37,566 nucleotides of DNA from Faecalibacter macacae (GCF_003687725.1 NZ_RDOJ01000023.1:1-37566); one strand, 5' to 3'. Shown: positions 22,090-31,090, numbered from the stretch's first letter. Notes: generated by a model not told the origin, from the letters alone. Numbers and translations: made by a program.

Positions 22090-23655
22090 TTAATATTTAT
22101 TTTTTTGTTTTTCTTTTCTTGCTTTCCAGATATCATATCCAATCCATCCAATAAAAGCAATTAACACATAAATTCCGTATGAAGTTTTGTTTGGATTATC
22201 GTTGTTGATAGATGTAAACCATCTGTCCCAAATAAATTTCTTAGGAGCTTGTTCAAATAAACCATTCATATTTGCCCAAATTAAAATTGGACGTCCTACG
22301 ATATGATCTTCTGGTACATATCCAAAGAAACGCGCATCTAATGATTGGTTTCTGTTGTCACCGACCATAAAGTAATAGTTTTGTTTGATTTCGTATTTAT
22401 CAACTTTTTGATCATTTACGAAAATATCAAACTTACCATTTGCTGAGTCTACGCGTAATGTATTTTGTTCGTATTTACGAATTACATTAATATATTGTGG
22501 TAAAGTTTCTTTGTTAATATCTACAATATCACCTTTCTTAGGAATGTATAACTTACCATATTGATCTTCATTCCAGTTTTTATTTACAGGGAAAATAGTG
22601 TAAGTACTATCAATTTGGTTTCCGTAACGAATACGTTCTGTTTTTTCTCCTTTAGCTTTTAAAGCTGGTTCAACACTGATAATGTTAGAGTTATTTTTGA
22701 ATGCAGTTACGTGCGCTTCAGTTAAAGCTGGGAAACCGTATACAAAAGTGCTTCCTTCTTGGTAAGATGTTCCTTGGTAATCTGTTGGGATTAAACCAAA
22801 ATCTTGGTATAAAACAGCTGGAGATAATTGAATTTTAGATACAACTTTATAAGAATGTTGAACTAAAGCATCTAATTTAGGTTGGAATTTTTTTCCGTCC
22901 ACGTATAAAATTCCGTTGCTAATTTCTACAGTTTCACCTGGCATACCAACTAAACGTTTTACATAGGCATCTTTACGATCAATTGCAGAGTAAACCGAAT
23001 CAGTAGGGTAGTTGAAAACAACAATGTCATTCGATTTTAAATCTCTCCAACCTGGTAAACGCATGTAAGGTAAACGCGCTTTGTCTACGAATGCATCACG
23101 ATTGATAAATTCTGAAAAAGGAATTCCTAATGGAGTAGAAGGTACACGAGCACCAAAACTTACTTTTTCTACAAATAAAGCATCACCAATTTTAATTGTA
23201 TTTTCCATAGATCCAGTAGGTACAATCATTGGTTGTATAAACCAGTTATGTACTAAAGTAGCTAAAACTAAGGCGAATAATAAAGATGAAACGATAGTAG
23301 AAGTACGTTTTTCAGCACCTAAATATTTTGGGTTATCTGAATAGTTAATTGCGAAAATGTATAAACCTAAAGTTAAAACCATGATGATTTTATCCTTTAA
23401 TTCTATTTTTCCGTACGAATCAGCTAAATCTACATACATTACTAACCAAAAAATTGGTCCAACGATAGGTAGGTAGAATAAAATAATCCACCATTTTGGT
23501 CTATCAATAATTTGTAGTCCGTTCCATATATTTAAAAATGGAACAAATGCTGACCATGCAGGTTTTCCAGCATTTTTAAATAATTTCCATGTACCAGCTC
23601 CAAAAAGGATGTTGTATAGTACAAAACCAATAATCCAATAAATGATTAGTGACAT
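22090..23655 (-). CDS. lepB: Signal peptidase I (521 aa)
   Basis: A membrane-bound protease that removes signal peptides from exported proteins. Ser149 in MIVPTGSMENTI and Lys233 in DAYVKRLVGMPGE form the Ser/Lys dyad. A third conserved box, YYFMVGDNRNQSLDARFFGYVPEDHIVG, lies near residue 430. There are several N-terminal hydrophobic segments (residues 1-30, 52-75, 90-110, 123-140) and one at the C-terminus (about 495-512). At 521 residues it is much longer than E. coli LepB (324) but normal for Flavobacteriia. It lies between dapB and wbqC with gaps of 21 and 14 nt. Confidence 0.95.
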   Translation of the reverse strand: MSLIIYWIIGFVLYNILFGAGTWKLFKNAGKPAWSAFVPFLNIWNGLQIIDRPKWWIILFYLPIVGPIFWLVMYVDLADSYGKIELKDKIIMVLTLGLYIFAINYSDNPKYLGAEKRTSTIVSSLLFALVLATLVHNWFIQPMIVPTGSMENTIKIGDALFVEKVSFGARVPSTPLGIPFSEFINRDAFVDKARLPYMRLPGWRDLKSNDIVVFNYPTDSVYSAIDRKDAYVKRLVGMPGETVEISNGILYVDGKKFQPKLDALVQHSYKVVSKIQLSPAVLYQDFGLIPTDYQGTSYQEGSTFVYGFPALTEAHVTAFKNNSNIISVEPALKAKGEKTERIRYGNQIDSTYTIFPVNKNWNEDQYGKLYIPKKGDIVDINKETLPQYINVIRKYEQNTLRVDSANGKFDIFVNDQKVDKYEIKQNYYFMVGDNRNQSLDARFFGYVPEDHIVGRPILIWANMNGLFEQAPKKFIWDRWFTSINNDNPNKTSYGIYVLIAFIGWIGYDIWKARKEKQKNKY

Positions 23656-23676
23656 AAGTATTTTTATTAGTAGTTG

Positions 23677-24381
23677 TTAATTCAGTTCTAAAACGTCTTT
23701 CATAGAAAAGACACCTTTTTTATCTGCAATCCATTCTGCTGCAATAACAGCACCTAAAGCAAATCCTTTACGAGAATGTGCTGTATGTGAAATTTCAATC
23801 GTATCAACTTCACTTGTGTATTGTACGATATGTGTTCCAGGAACATTTTCGATACGTTTTGCTTCAATCGGAATAATAGATTCACCTTGTTCTTCCATAG
23901 ACCAATTATTGTAAGATGTGTTATCAATAATTCCTTCAGCAATTGTAATAGCAGTTCCTGATGGTGCGTCTAATTTTTGTGTGTGATGAATTTCTTCTAA
24001 ATTGATATTGTATTCAGCTCTGTATTTATTCATCATACGAGCTAATTGTTGATTTAATTCAAAAAATAAATTAACTCCTAAACTAAAGTTAGATGCATAT
24101 AAAAAAGCAGTATTGTTAGCTAAAGTTAATTGATTTACTTCTTCTTGTTGATCTAACCAACCTGTTGTTCCACAAATAGTTGGTGTGTTTGATTCAAGTA
24201 AAACTTTAAGATTGTCGTATGCGTATTCAGGACGAGAGAATTCAATCGCTACGTCTATATCTTTTAATTCTTCAGGTGTTGGAGTATGAGAAACTTTTAA
24301 AACAACTTCATGTCCTCTTTCTACTACAATTTCTTCAATGGCTTTACCCATTTTACCATATCCAATTAATCCAATTTTCAT
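23677..24381 (-). CDS. dapB: 4-hydroxy-tetrahydrodipicolinate reductase (234 aa)
   Basis: Second enzyme of the diaminopimelate branch, making tetrahydrodipicolinate for lysine and peptidoglycan. The Rossmann motif GYGKMGKAIEE is at 8-18. The DapB signature IHHTQKLDAPSGTA has His132, His133 and Lys136. GTTGW at 71-75 is the nucleotide loop. The length matches the shorter Bacteroidota form (E. coli has 273 residues). The start is an ATG 15 nt after the DUF5683 stop, consistent with one operon. Confidence 0.95.
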   Translation of the reverse strand: MKIGLIGYGKMGKAIEEIVVERGHEVVLKVSHTPTPEELKDIDVAIEFSRPEYAYDNLKVLLESNTPTICGTTGWLDQQEEVNQLTLANNTAFLYASNFSLGVNLFFELNQQLARMMNKYRAEYNINLEEIHHTQKLDAPSGTAITIAEGIIDNTSYNNWSMEEQGESIIPIEAKRIENVPGTHIVQYTSEVDTIEISHTAHSRKGFALGAVIAAEWIADKKGVFSMKDVLELN

Positions 24382-24396
24382 AATGTAATTAATTTC

Positions 24397-24963
24397 TTAA
24401 AATTTAAAATTTAAGTTTAAACCCATAACAGGTTGATAAGTATATTGATCTTGAATGATTACTGGTTTCCAAGTAAAATCAGGATCATTTTTTATACTAA
24501 ATAAGTGTGCATCAACAGTAGCATCAACAATGTTTAATACATATGCTAAAATAGTTAATGCCATACTGTAATCACGATTTCTTTTGTATTCGTCTTGATA
24601 AACAGCTAATTGTTCTGCATTTAAAATGCCAGAATATTCATGTTGTCTACCTTCTAATTCTGCGATATATGCAGATCTAAATTTGTTTTGTAAACCATTG
24701 TAATATGCTGTAAATCCAATACCTGTTCCAACTAAACCTAACGCAATTGGTGCTTTCCACCATTTTTTATTATACAATTGTCCAGCTCCTGGTAATACTG
24801 CTGAGTATAATGAGGCTTTGATTGGACTTTTGTCCTTTAACGTAAAATTGTTAATCGAGTCAGTTTGTACTGTATCTACGACGATTTCATCCGTAATAAT
24901 TTGTTGTCCGTACCCAAATTGAGATAGGAAAATAAATGATAGGATTAAAATTTTAGTTTTCAT
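24397..24963 (-). CDS. DUF5683 domain protein (188 aa)
   Basis: N-terminal signal-like segment (MKTKILILSFIFLSQFGYGQQ) and a central region SPIKASLYSAVLPGAGQLYNKKWWKAPIALGLVGTGIGFTAYY that is typical of DUF5683. Two hydrophobic stretches (about 70-85 and 135-150) suggest membrane association. The function is unknown, but the family is consistently found between parB and dapB in Flavobacteriia. Its start codon overlaps the end of parB by 11 nt, so translation is probably coupled. Confidence 0.88.
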   Translation of the reverse strand: MKTKILILSFIFLSQFGYGQQIITDEIVVDTVQTDSINNFTLKDKSPIKASLYSAVLPGAGQLYNKKWWKAPIALGLVGTGIGFTAYYNGLQNKFRSAYIAELEGRQHEYSGILNAEQLAVYQDEYKRNRDYSMALTILAYVLNIVDATVDAHLFSIKNDPDFTWKPVIIQDQYTYQPVMGLNLNFKF

Positions 24964-25852
24964 TTAAAAAACTTCTTAAGCGTTCAAATTCTTCATCTGA
25001 AGCAAAATCGATAATGATTTTACCTTTTCCATTCTTAGCACGTTGAATTTTAACACCTGTATTTAAACGTTGTTGGAAACGATCCATCGCAGTTTGGTAG
25101 TGTTCAGGTAATTCAACTTTTTCCTTCACTTTATCTTCAGGTTGTAAACCTTCTTTTACTGCTTTGATTAATTTTTCAGTATCACGAACTGATAAATTAT
25201 CACGAACAATTCTTTCATAAATTTCGAATTGTTTATCAGCATCATCAATTGCCATTAATGCACGTCCATGTCCCATAGAAATCATACCATCACGAATTCC
25301 AGTTTGGATAATAGGATCAAGTTTTAATAAACGTAAATAGTTTGTGATAGAAGAGCGATCTTTCCCAACACGCTTACTTAATTCTTCTTGCGTTAATTTA
25401 ACCTCATCGATTAATTGTTGGTAAGAAAGAGCAATTTCTATTGCATCTAAATCCTGGCGCTGAATATTTTCAACTAATGCCATTTCTAACATTTCCTGGT
25501 CATTCGCTAAACGAACGTAAGCAGGAATTGTTCTTTTATTGGCTATTGTTGAAGCACGAAAACGACGTTCACCAGAAATTAATTCATAAGTGCCGTCGTT
25601 TTTCTTTCTAACTGTAATAGGCTGAATAACGCCTAAAGCTTGGATAGAAGTAACTAAATCTTCTAAATTTCTTTTATCAAAATTAGTCCTTGGTTGCCAA
25701 GGATTTGCTGTAATCTTATTTAAATCAATTTCGATAATGTTTCCTACTAATTTCTTAGCACCATCATCAGAAGCTGAATGCACAGTTGGTTCATCTTTTA
25801 ATAAGGCTGATAATCCTCTACCAAGACGATTATTCTTATTAGATTTTGCCAT
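24953..25852 (-). CDS. parB: Chromosome partitioning protein ParB (299 aa)
   Basis: A parS-binding CTPase that loads onto DNA and works with ParA in chromosome segregation. The N-terminal GRGLSALL motif (11-18) is the ParA-interaction segment; ITANPWQPRTNF and GERRFRAS form the ParB/Srx nucleotide-binding domain. The HTH is LTQEELSKRVGKDRSSITNYLRLL. The C-terminal dimerisation part is KIIIDFASDEEFERLRSFL. It follows parA with a single base between. No parS was found by eye in this window. Confidence 0.95.
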   Translation of the reverse strand: MAKSNKNNRLGRGLSALLKDEPTVHSASDDGAKKLVGNIIEIDLNKITANPWQPRTNFDKRNLEDLVTSIQALGVIQPITVRKKNDGTYELISGERRFRASTIANKRTIPAYVRLANDQEMLEMALVENIQRQDLDAIEIALSYQQLIDEVKLTQEELSKRVGKDRSSITNYLRLLKLDPIIQTGIRDGMISMGHGRALMAIDDADKQFEIYERIVRDNLSVRDTEKLIKAVKEGLQPEDKVKEKVELPEHYQTAMDRFQQRLNTGVKIQRAKNGKGKIIIDFASDEEFERLRSFLNEN

Positions 25853-25853
25853 A

Positions 25854-26627
25854 TTATACGGTATCGTTGTTATTAATTAAAAATTCTCGAGCTAAATTTA
25901 AGTAATTTTCAGCTCCTTTACTTCCTGCATCATATTGTATAATTGTTTCTCCAAAACTTGGCGCTTCAGATAAACGTACATTACGAGCAATTATCGTTTT
26001 GAAAACCATTTGAGGAAAGTGATTACTTACTTCATCTAAAACCTGATTAGATAAACGTAAACGAGAATCGTACATCGTTAATAAAAGACCTTCAATATCT
26101 AAGTCTTTATTATGATGTTGTTGAATTCCTTTTACGGTATTTAATAATTTACCTAAACCTTCTAATGCAAAATATTCACATTGTATAGGTATAATAACAG
26201 AATCTGCAGCAGTTAAGGCATTTAATGTAATTAAACCTAAAGAAGGAGCACAGTCAATAACGATATAATCGTAATTATCTTTGATTTCTGCTAAAGCAGT
26301 TTTCAACATATATTCACGATTTTCGTAATCAACAATTTCTATCTCAGCAGCAACTAAATCTAAATGAGCTGGCATTAAGTCTAAATTTGGAGACTCAGTT
26401 TCAAAAATTGCTTCACTCGCAGCAATTTGATTTTCTAAAACTTCGTATGTACCACATTCAATGGTTTCCAAATCGAAACCCAATCCAGATGTTGCATTTG
26501 CTTGTGGATCGGCGTCAATTAATAATACTTTTTTCTCTAATACTCCTAATGAAGCTGCTAAATTAACAGAAGTCGTAGTTTTACCTACACCACCTTTTTG
26601 GTTGGCTACTGCAATTATTTTCCCCAT
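25854..26627 (-). CDS. parA: Chromosome partitioning ATPase ParA (257 aa)
   Basis: A deviant Walker-A ATPase that binds DNA non-specifically and drives segregation of ParB-parS complexes. Walker A KGGVGKTTTS (11-20; Lys11 is the signature lysine), switch I region DADPQANATSGLG, Walker B-like YDYIVIDCAPSLGLIT. Length is typical. First gene of the operon parA-parB-DUF5683-dapB-lepB-wbqC-S8, in which gaps are all under 25 nt. Confidence 0.96.
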   Translation of the reverse strand: MGKIIAVANQKGGVGKTTTSVNLAASLGVLEKKVLLIDADPQANATSGLGFDLETIECGTYEVLENQIAASEAIFETESPNLDLMPAHLDLVAAEIEIVDYENREYMLKTALAEIKDNYDYIVIDCAPSLGLITLNALTAADSVIIPIQCEYFALEGLGKLLNTVKGIQQHHNKDLDIEGLLLTMYDSRLRLSNQVLDEVSNHFPQMVFKTIIARNVRLSEAPSFGETIIQYDAGSKGAENYLNLAREFLINNNDTV

Positions 26628-26648
26628 ATTTTACATTCAAAATGATTT

Positions 26649-26656
26649 CAAAAATA
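26649..26656 (-). promoter_or_regulatory. parA operon promoter, -7 element
   Basis: TATTTTTG on minus matches TAnnTTTG and lies 21 nt upstream of the parA ATG. No good -33 TTTG is seen at 19-21 nt, so the call rests on the -7 box and position. Confidence 0.45.
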
Positions 26657-26821
26657 CAATAATTCAGTTATCGAAACCATTAGATAAACAGAAATTTATA
26701 AACAGATTTAAAGAAATATTATCTGTATAGTTATTTAAGTGTTGGTTTTCAATTCATAAATTGTAAGTGAAAGTAAATAAATTTTACGATTAATTTATCA
26801 TTCATACTCTTTTAAATTCTA

Positions 26822-26829
26822 TATATTTG
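26822..26829 (+). promoter_or_regulatory. speA promoter, -7 element
   Basis: TATATTTG matches TAnnTTTG. It would start transcription near 26835 and give a leader of about 240 nt before speA. The -33 region has only a weak match. Confidence 0.55.
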
Positions 26830-26835
26830 CAAAAG

Positions 26836-27078
26836 CAAAAGTTTTTTAATTATTAATGGGTGTTGACCTTTTATTCGAGAGAACTGAGGTAGGGAAGAAC
26901 CTAAGTTTTCTGGCTTTTCAAAAAAGTAGCGGATTAAAAAAAATCTCTTCTCAAAATTTACTTCATCAAGTATATTATGCTATACGTGTTTAATGGTAAT
27001 TTCTATAGAGAAATCTATTAGAAAAGCATACTTATTACCATTTTTTTACACGTAACATTTTTTAAATATTAAAGCATA
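26836..27078 (+). promoter_or_regulatory. Structured 5' leader of speA (possible cis-regulatory RNA)
   Basis: Between the predicted promoter and the speA ATG are about 240 nt without a gene but with two strong stems. Stem 1 (about 26877-26914) pairs AGAGAACTGAGGT with ACCTAAGTTTTCT (13 pairs with one mismatch). Stem 2 (about 26984-27054) pairs ACGTGT and AATGGTAAT with ATTACCATT and ACACGT, and encloses a small hairpin ATTTCT-ATAG-AGAAAT. No T-run directly follows stem 2, so it is not a simple terminator. Such a leader could sense arginine, agmatine or polyamines; this is inference from position only. Confidence 0.5.
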
Positions 27079-28467
27079 ATGAAAACTAAATATATCGACT
27101 TAATCACTCAATCATTTGATTTCCCACAAGAAGAATTCACATTAGACGGAGAGTATTTAAAATTCCACGGAATCGACTTAATGAAATTAGTTGAGGAACA
27201 TGGAACACCTTTAAAGTTTACTTATTTGCCTAAGATTTCTCAGAACATTCAGAAAGCAAAAGGTTGGTTTGAAAAAGCTCGTGAAGAATTAAACTACGAA
27301 GGAAGTTACAACTATTGTTATTGTACAAAAAGTTCTCACTTTAAACATATCGTTAAAGAAGCATTGAAGAATGATATCCATATCGAAACTTCATCAGCTT
27401 ATGATATTAATATTGTTGAGAGTTTATTGGAAGAAGGATTAATGAACCATGACCAATATGTGGTTTGTAATGGTTTTAAACGTGAAGAATATGTAGAGAA
27501 TATTGCACGTTTAGTTAATAACGGACACCGTAAAACAATTACAGTAATTGATAATTACGAAGAAGTAGATTTATTTTCTGAAGCAATTGAAGGCGATTTC
27601 GAAATCGGAATTCGTATTGCTTCTGAGGAGGAACCAAAATTCGAATTCTATACTTCTCGTTTAGGAATTGGGTATAAAGATATCGTTCCTTTTTATCAAA
27701 ATATGGTAAAGCCAAATGATCGCATCAAATTAAAGATGTTACATTTCTTTATCAATACAGGTATTAAAGACAACTCTTATTATTGGAATGAATTAACTAA
27801 ATGTTTACGTGTATATGTAAACTTAAAGAAAGTTTGTCCAGAATTAGATAGTTTAAATATCGGTGGTGGATTCCCAATCAAATCATCATTAACTTTTGAT
27901 TATGATTACGAATACATGGCCAAAGAGATTTTATCTCAAATTCAATCAATTTGTGAAGAAGAAGGGATTCCTGTTCCTAATATCTTTACAGAGTTTGGAT
28001 CTTTCACAGTTGGCGAATCTGGAGGTGTGGTTTACAAAATTTTATACCAAAAGAAACAAAACGACCGTGAATATTGGGATATGATTGATTCTTCTTTCAT
28101 GACAACATTACCAGATGCTTGGGCAATTTCTAAGCGTTTTATTATGTTGCCAGTAAACCGTTGGTACGATAAATACGAACGTGTTTTATTAGGAGGATTA
28201 ACTTGTGATTCTGATGATTATTACAACTCAGAGCAACATACAAATGCCATCTATTTGCCTAAATACGATTCGGCAAAACCATTGTACATTGGTTTCTTTA
28301 ATACAGGAGCTTACCAAGATAATATTGGTGGTTTTGGTGGTGTACATCACTGTTTAATTCCACAACCAAAATATGTCTTAATCGATGAAAACTACGAGAC
28401 TAAAGTTTATTCGGAAGAACAAGGACATGAAGGAATTTTAAAAACATTAGGTTATACAGTTAAATAA
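27079..28467 (+). CDS. speA: Arginine decarboxylase, PLP-dependent (462 aa)
   Basis: Converts arginine to agmatine, first step of the agmatine route to polyamines. It is an alanine-racemase-fold decarboxylase: the PLP lysine is probably Lys84 in NYCYCTKSSHFKHI; the phosphate-binding glycines are in LNIGGGFPIK; TEFGSFTVGESGG and LTCDSDDYYNSE supply the C-terminal PLP and substrate contacts. The length (462) is the short Bacteroidota form, not the ~650-residue E. coli SpeA. It is followed after 17 nt by a deoxyhypusine synthase-like gene, probably in one operon and one pathway. Confidence 0.88.
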   Translation: MKTKYIDLITQSFDFPQEEFTLDGEYLKFHGIDLMKLVEEHGTPLKFTYLPKISQNIQKAKGWFEKAREELNYEGSYNYCYCTKSSHFKHIVKEALKNDIHIETSSAYDINIVESLLEEGLMNHDQYVVCNGFKREEYVENIARLVNNGHRKTITVIDNYEEVDLFSEAIEGDFEIGIRIASEEEPKFEFYTSRLGIGYKDIVPFYQNMVKPNDRIKLKMLHFFINTGIKDNSYYWNELTKCLRVYVNLKKVCPELDSLNIGGGFPIKSSLTFDYDYEYMAKEILSQIQSICEEEGIPVPNIFTEFGSFTVGESGGVVYKILYQKKQNDREYWDMIDSSFMTTLPDAWAISKRFIMLPVNRWYDKYERVLLGGLTCDSDDYYNSEQHTNAIYLPKYDSAKPLYIGFFNTGAYQDNIGGFGGVHHCLIPQPKYVLIDENYETKVYSEEQGHEGILKTLGYTVK

Positions 28468-28484
28468 ATAAAAAAAATAATAAA

Positions 28485-29459
28485 ATGAGTAAAGGGCCAA
28501 TCAGTCAATTTATTGAGCATAACTACCGTCACTTTAATGCTGCGGCTTTAGTTGATGCTGCTAAAGGTTATGAAGCACACTTAGATGCAGGAGGGAAAAT
28601 GTTAATCTCTTTAGGAGGTGCAATGTCTACTGCAGAGTTAGGTGTATCATTAGCTGAAATGATTCGTCAAGATAAAGTTCATTTCATTTCTTGTACGGGT
28701 GCAAACTTAGAAGAAGATGTAATGAATTTAGTTGCACACTCTCACTACAAGAGAATTCCTAACTATAGAGATTTAACTCCAGAGCAAGAGCGTGAATTAT
28801 TAGATCAACACTTCAACCGTGTGACAGATACTTGTATCCCAGAAGAAGAAGCATTCCGTCGTTTACAACAACACTTAGAAGATGTATGGCACGCTGCTGA
28901 AGCTAAAGGTGAAAGATATTTACCACACGAATACTTATACCAAGTAGTAAATTCTGGAGTATTAGAGCAATACTACGAAATTGATCCTAAAGATTCTTGG
29001 ATTGTAGCTGCTGCAGAGAAAAATTTACCAATCGTTTGTCCAGGATGGGAAGATTCTACAACAGGAAACATCTTCGCTTCAAACGTAATTAAAGGAAACT
29101 TAAAAGCTGATACAGTAAAATCAGGTATTGAGTACATGATTTACTTAACAGAGTGGTACCGTGCAAATTCAGACGGACACGGAGTTGGTTTCTTCCAAAT
29201 TGCTGGTGGTATCTCTGGAGATTTCCCAATTTGTGTTGTTCCAATGATGTATCAAGATTTAGAGTGGACTGATGTTCCTTTCTGGTCTTACTTCTGTCAG
29301 ATTTCTGACTCTACAACATCTTACGGTTCTTATTCAGGAGCTGTTCCAAATGAGAAAATTACTTGGGGTAAATTAGATGTTGATACACCTAAATTCATGA
29401 TCGAATCTGATGCTACAATTGTTGCACCTTTAGTATTCGCTTACATTTTAGGTCAATAA
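28485..29459 (+). CDS. Deoxyhypusine synthase-like protein (324 aa)
   Basis: NAD-dependent aminobutyl-transfer enzyme of the deoxyhypusine synthase (DHS) family. Recognisable parts: GAMSTAELG and SCTGANLEED (NAD site), DGHGVGFFQIAGGISGDFPICVVPMM, SDSTTSYGSYSGAVPNEKITWGKL. Lys296 in ITWGK corresponds to the active-site lysine of eukaryotic DHS. Bacteria have no eIF5A substrate of the eukaryotic kind, and bacterial members are thought to act on small polyamines instead, for example as homospermidine synthases. Its place directly behind speA suggests a polyamine product made from agmatine or putrescine; the exact reaction is not readable from sequence. Confidence 0.9.
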   Translation: MSKGPISQFIEHNYRHFNAAALVDAAKGYEAHLDAGGKMLISLGGAMSTAELGVSLAEMIRQDKVHFISCTGANLEEDVMNLVAHSHYKRIPNYRDLTPEQERELLDQHFNRVTDTCIPEEEAFRRLQQHLEDVWHAAEAKGERYLPHEYLYQVVNSGVLEQYYEIDPKDSWIVAAAEKNLPIVCPGWEDSTTGNIFASNVIKGNLKADTVKSGIEYMIYLTEWYRANSDGHGVGFFQIAGGISGDFPICVVPMMYQDLEWTDVPFWSYFCQISDSTTSYGSYSGAVPNEKITWGKLDVDTPKFMIESDATIVAPLVFAYILGQ

Positions 29460-29485
29460 TAGAACATTCTATTTTAATATATTTA

Positions 29486-29517
29486 AAAGCGGTTACTTTT
29501 TGTAATCGCTTTTTTTA
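29486..29517 (+). terminator. Terminator of the speA operon
   Basis: AAAGCGGTTAC-TTTTT-GTAATCGCTTT (with one G-T pair) followed by TTTT. Confidence 0.88.
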
Positions 29518-29572
29518 TATAAATTCATATTAAATTCTTTAGATAGAAGAAAAGAGTATAAAAATCCTTTAG

Positions 29573-30175
29573 ATGAAACAAAAACTAAACGTAAATCAAA
29601 TCCCTGCTTTAAAACAAGAAATTCTTGATTTACCCGAAAAAGAAAAAAATCAATTGCTAATTCGATTGATTAATAAAGATCAGGTATTGATAGAGCAGCT
29701 TCACTTTAAATTATTAGAAGATGAATATGATTTAATTAAACGTTTTGAAGATTTAAAAGCTGAAATTGAAACTACATTAAAAGATAATTTTGATTCAATT
29801 ATTAATTCAAAATATACAGATAAAGGAAAGTTATACTTGCGTATGATTCGTAATTTATCATCAAGGATTAATCATTATGCCAAGGTTACAAAAGATGTAA
29901 ATGGCGAATTGCGTTTGCGTACAATTTTGTTAATAGATTCTTCTGCTAAATATAAATCAATTCAAAATGAAGATTCAGTTATTGGTTATAAAGCAAGATT
30001 GTATCAAGTATCTAAAATTAAAACGATGATCACTCTTTTTGGTAAATTACATGAAGATTTAAAATATGATTATTCGGATGATTTTTATGAATCGATTGAA
30101 GATACAATAGTGTCTAATCTACAAATAGAAATCATTCAATCTAAACTAAAATATAAAACGCTTTCTAACGAATAA
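29573..30175 (+). CDS. Conserved hypothetical protein (200 aa)
   Basis: A soluble, highly helical protein (LLEDEYDLIKRFEDLKAEIETTLKDNF; GKLYLRMIRNLSSRINHYAKVTKDVNGELRLRTILL). It probably forms coiled coils. No signal peptide, membrane helix or catalytic motif. I do not recognise a named family. Start ATG follows a purine stretch; the next gene has its own promoter within 30-50 nt. Confidence 0.7.
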   Translation: MKQKLNVNQIPALKQEILDLPEKEKNQLLIRLINKDQVLIEQLHFKLLEDEYDLIKRFEDLKAEIETTLKDNFDSIINSKYTDKGKLYLRMIRNLSSRINHYAKVTKDVNGELRLRTILLIDSSAKYKSIQNEDSVIGYKARLYQVSKIKTMITLFGKLHEDLKYDYSDDFYESIEDTIVSNLQIEIIQSKLKYKTLSNE

Positions 30176-30209
30176 GTCTATAATAAAGGGAAAAGTTATA
30201 GATTTACTT

Positions 30210-30217
30210 TATCTTTG
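30210..30217 (+). promoter_or_regulatory. Promoter -7 element of the 119-aa gene
   Basis: TATCTTTG (TAnnTTTG) overlaps the alternative GTG start at 30217 and lies 17 nt before the ATG at 30235, which supports the latter as the start. Confidence 0.55.
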
Positions 30218-30234
30218 TGACTTTAAAGAATAAA

Positions 30235-30594
30235 ATGGCAGATATATTAAATTTAGGTGAAGAGCAAATCCGTATTAGTCAAAAAGTTTACGGACAAATC
30301 GAATATACTATTACAAAAGGTAGAACTTGGAAAATGCGTTTTAAAGGTGATTACCAAGTAGGAGAGTTTAAAGATTTAGTAGATCTTGGGCCTGTGATTT
30401 TAGCAATTGCTGAAAAAGGAATATTCTTTTCTTGTGATAACGGAAACAGTTGGGAAAGACGCTTTAAGCCGAATGCATTTACAGGAGAATTTATTAAATT
30501 CAATTTTAATGGAACTCATTTATCTGCAGAAACAACTCGTGGAATTCGTTATTCTCCAGATGAAGGTCGTCGTTGGGAGAAAAATCCAAGATAA
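30235..30594 (+). CDS. Small protein with Asp-box-like repeats (119 aa)
   Basis: The protein contains three similar short units, ITKGRTWKMRF (about 22-32), SCDNGNSWERRF (about 62-73) and SPDEGRRWEK (about 107-116). These resemble the Asp-box motif (SxDxGxTW) found in sialidase-type beta-propellers, but the chain is far too short for a propeller. It has no signal peptide. The start is placed at ATG 30235, not GTG 30217, because of the promoter. The next gene starts 3 nt after the stop, so they form a pair. Confidence 0.72.
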   Translation: MADILNLGEEQIRISQKVYGQIEYTITKGRTWKMRFKGDYQVGEFKDLVDLGPVILAIAEKGIFFSCDNGNSWERRFKPNAFTGEFIKFNFNGTHLSAETTRGIRYSPDEGRRWEKNPR

Positions 30595-30597
30595 TTT

Positions 30598-31089
30598 ATG
30601 AAAAAAATCTTCTTTATAATTTCGCTTATTAGTAGTTTTTCTTTAGCTCAGGTTTCTCAACAAGAATTTGAGTTAATAAAAACATATAAGCAAAATTTGG
30701 TAGATAAAGATATGAATCAAACAATTCAGTCTTTAAAAAACTTAATTGACTATTATAAAGGAGAAACGCAATATCATATATCATTAGGCTACATTTATCA
30801 GTTACAACGTAATCGTAAGTTAGCTAAACAACATTTAGAAAAGGGGCGTACCTATGTCATGGATCAGTTAATTAATTCAACAAAACTGTCTATGTCTAAT
30901 AAACAAGCTATGGATCATGTTGTTGCCTTGTGTTTTGCAGGTTTTGAAAAAGATTGCGCAGAAATGTTTATGTTGATTGAAGCCCGATTCGTAGAAGATG
31001 AATATTATATGACTTATGATTTTGATACTATTAAAAAGTTGGCCGAGAAACAACGAAACAGTATGAAAGAATATTTTACAACAAAATAA
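30598..31089 (+). CDS. Exported TPR-like protein (163 aa)
   Basis: Signal peptide MKKIFFIISLISSFSLAQ, then helical repeats with tetratricopeptide-like spacing (MNQTIQSLKNLIDYYKGETQYHISLGYIYQLQRNRKLAKQHLEKGRTYV). Two Cys residues (CFAGFEKDC) could form a disulfide in the periplasm. The function is unknown. It is co-transcribed with the preceding Asp-box-like gene and ended by a strong terminator. Confidence 0.72.
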   Translation: MKKIFFIISLISSFSLAQVSQQEFELIKTYKQNLVDKDMNQTIQSLKNLIDYYKGETQYHISLGYIYQLQRNRKLAKQHLEKGRTYVMDQLINSTKLSMSNKQAMDHVVALCFAGFEKDCAEMFMLIEARFVEDEYYMTYDFDTIKKLAEKQRNSMKEYFTTK

Positions 31090-31090
31090 T

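Noticed and set aside
24953-26660. parS site or replication origin near parAB
   Set aside because: No palindrome resembling parS (GTTTCACGTGAAAC type) and no DnaA-box cluster was found by eye.
26836-27078. SRP RNA, 6S RNA or tRNA in the speA leader
   Set aside because: The conserved SRP tetraloop region, the 6S bubble layout and a tRNA cloverleaf with CCA-side pairing are not seen.
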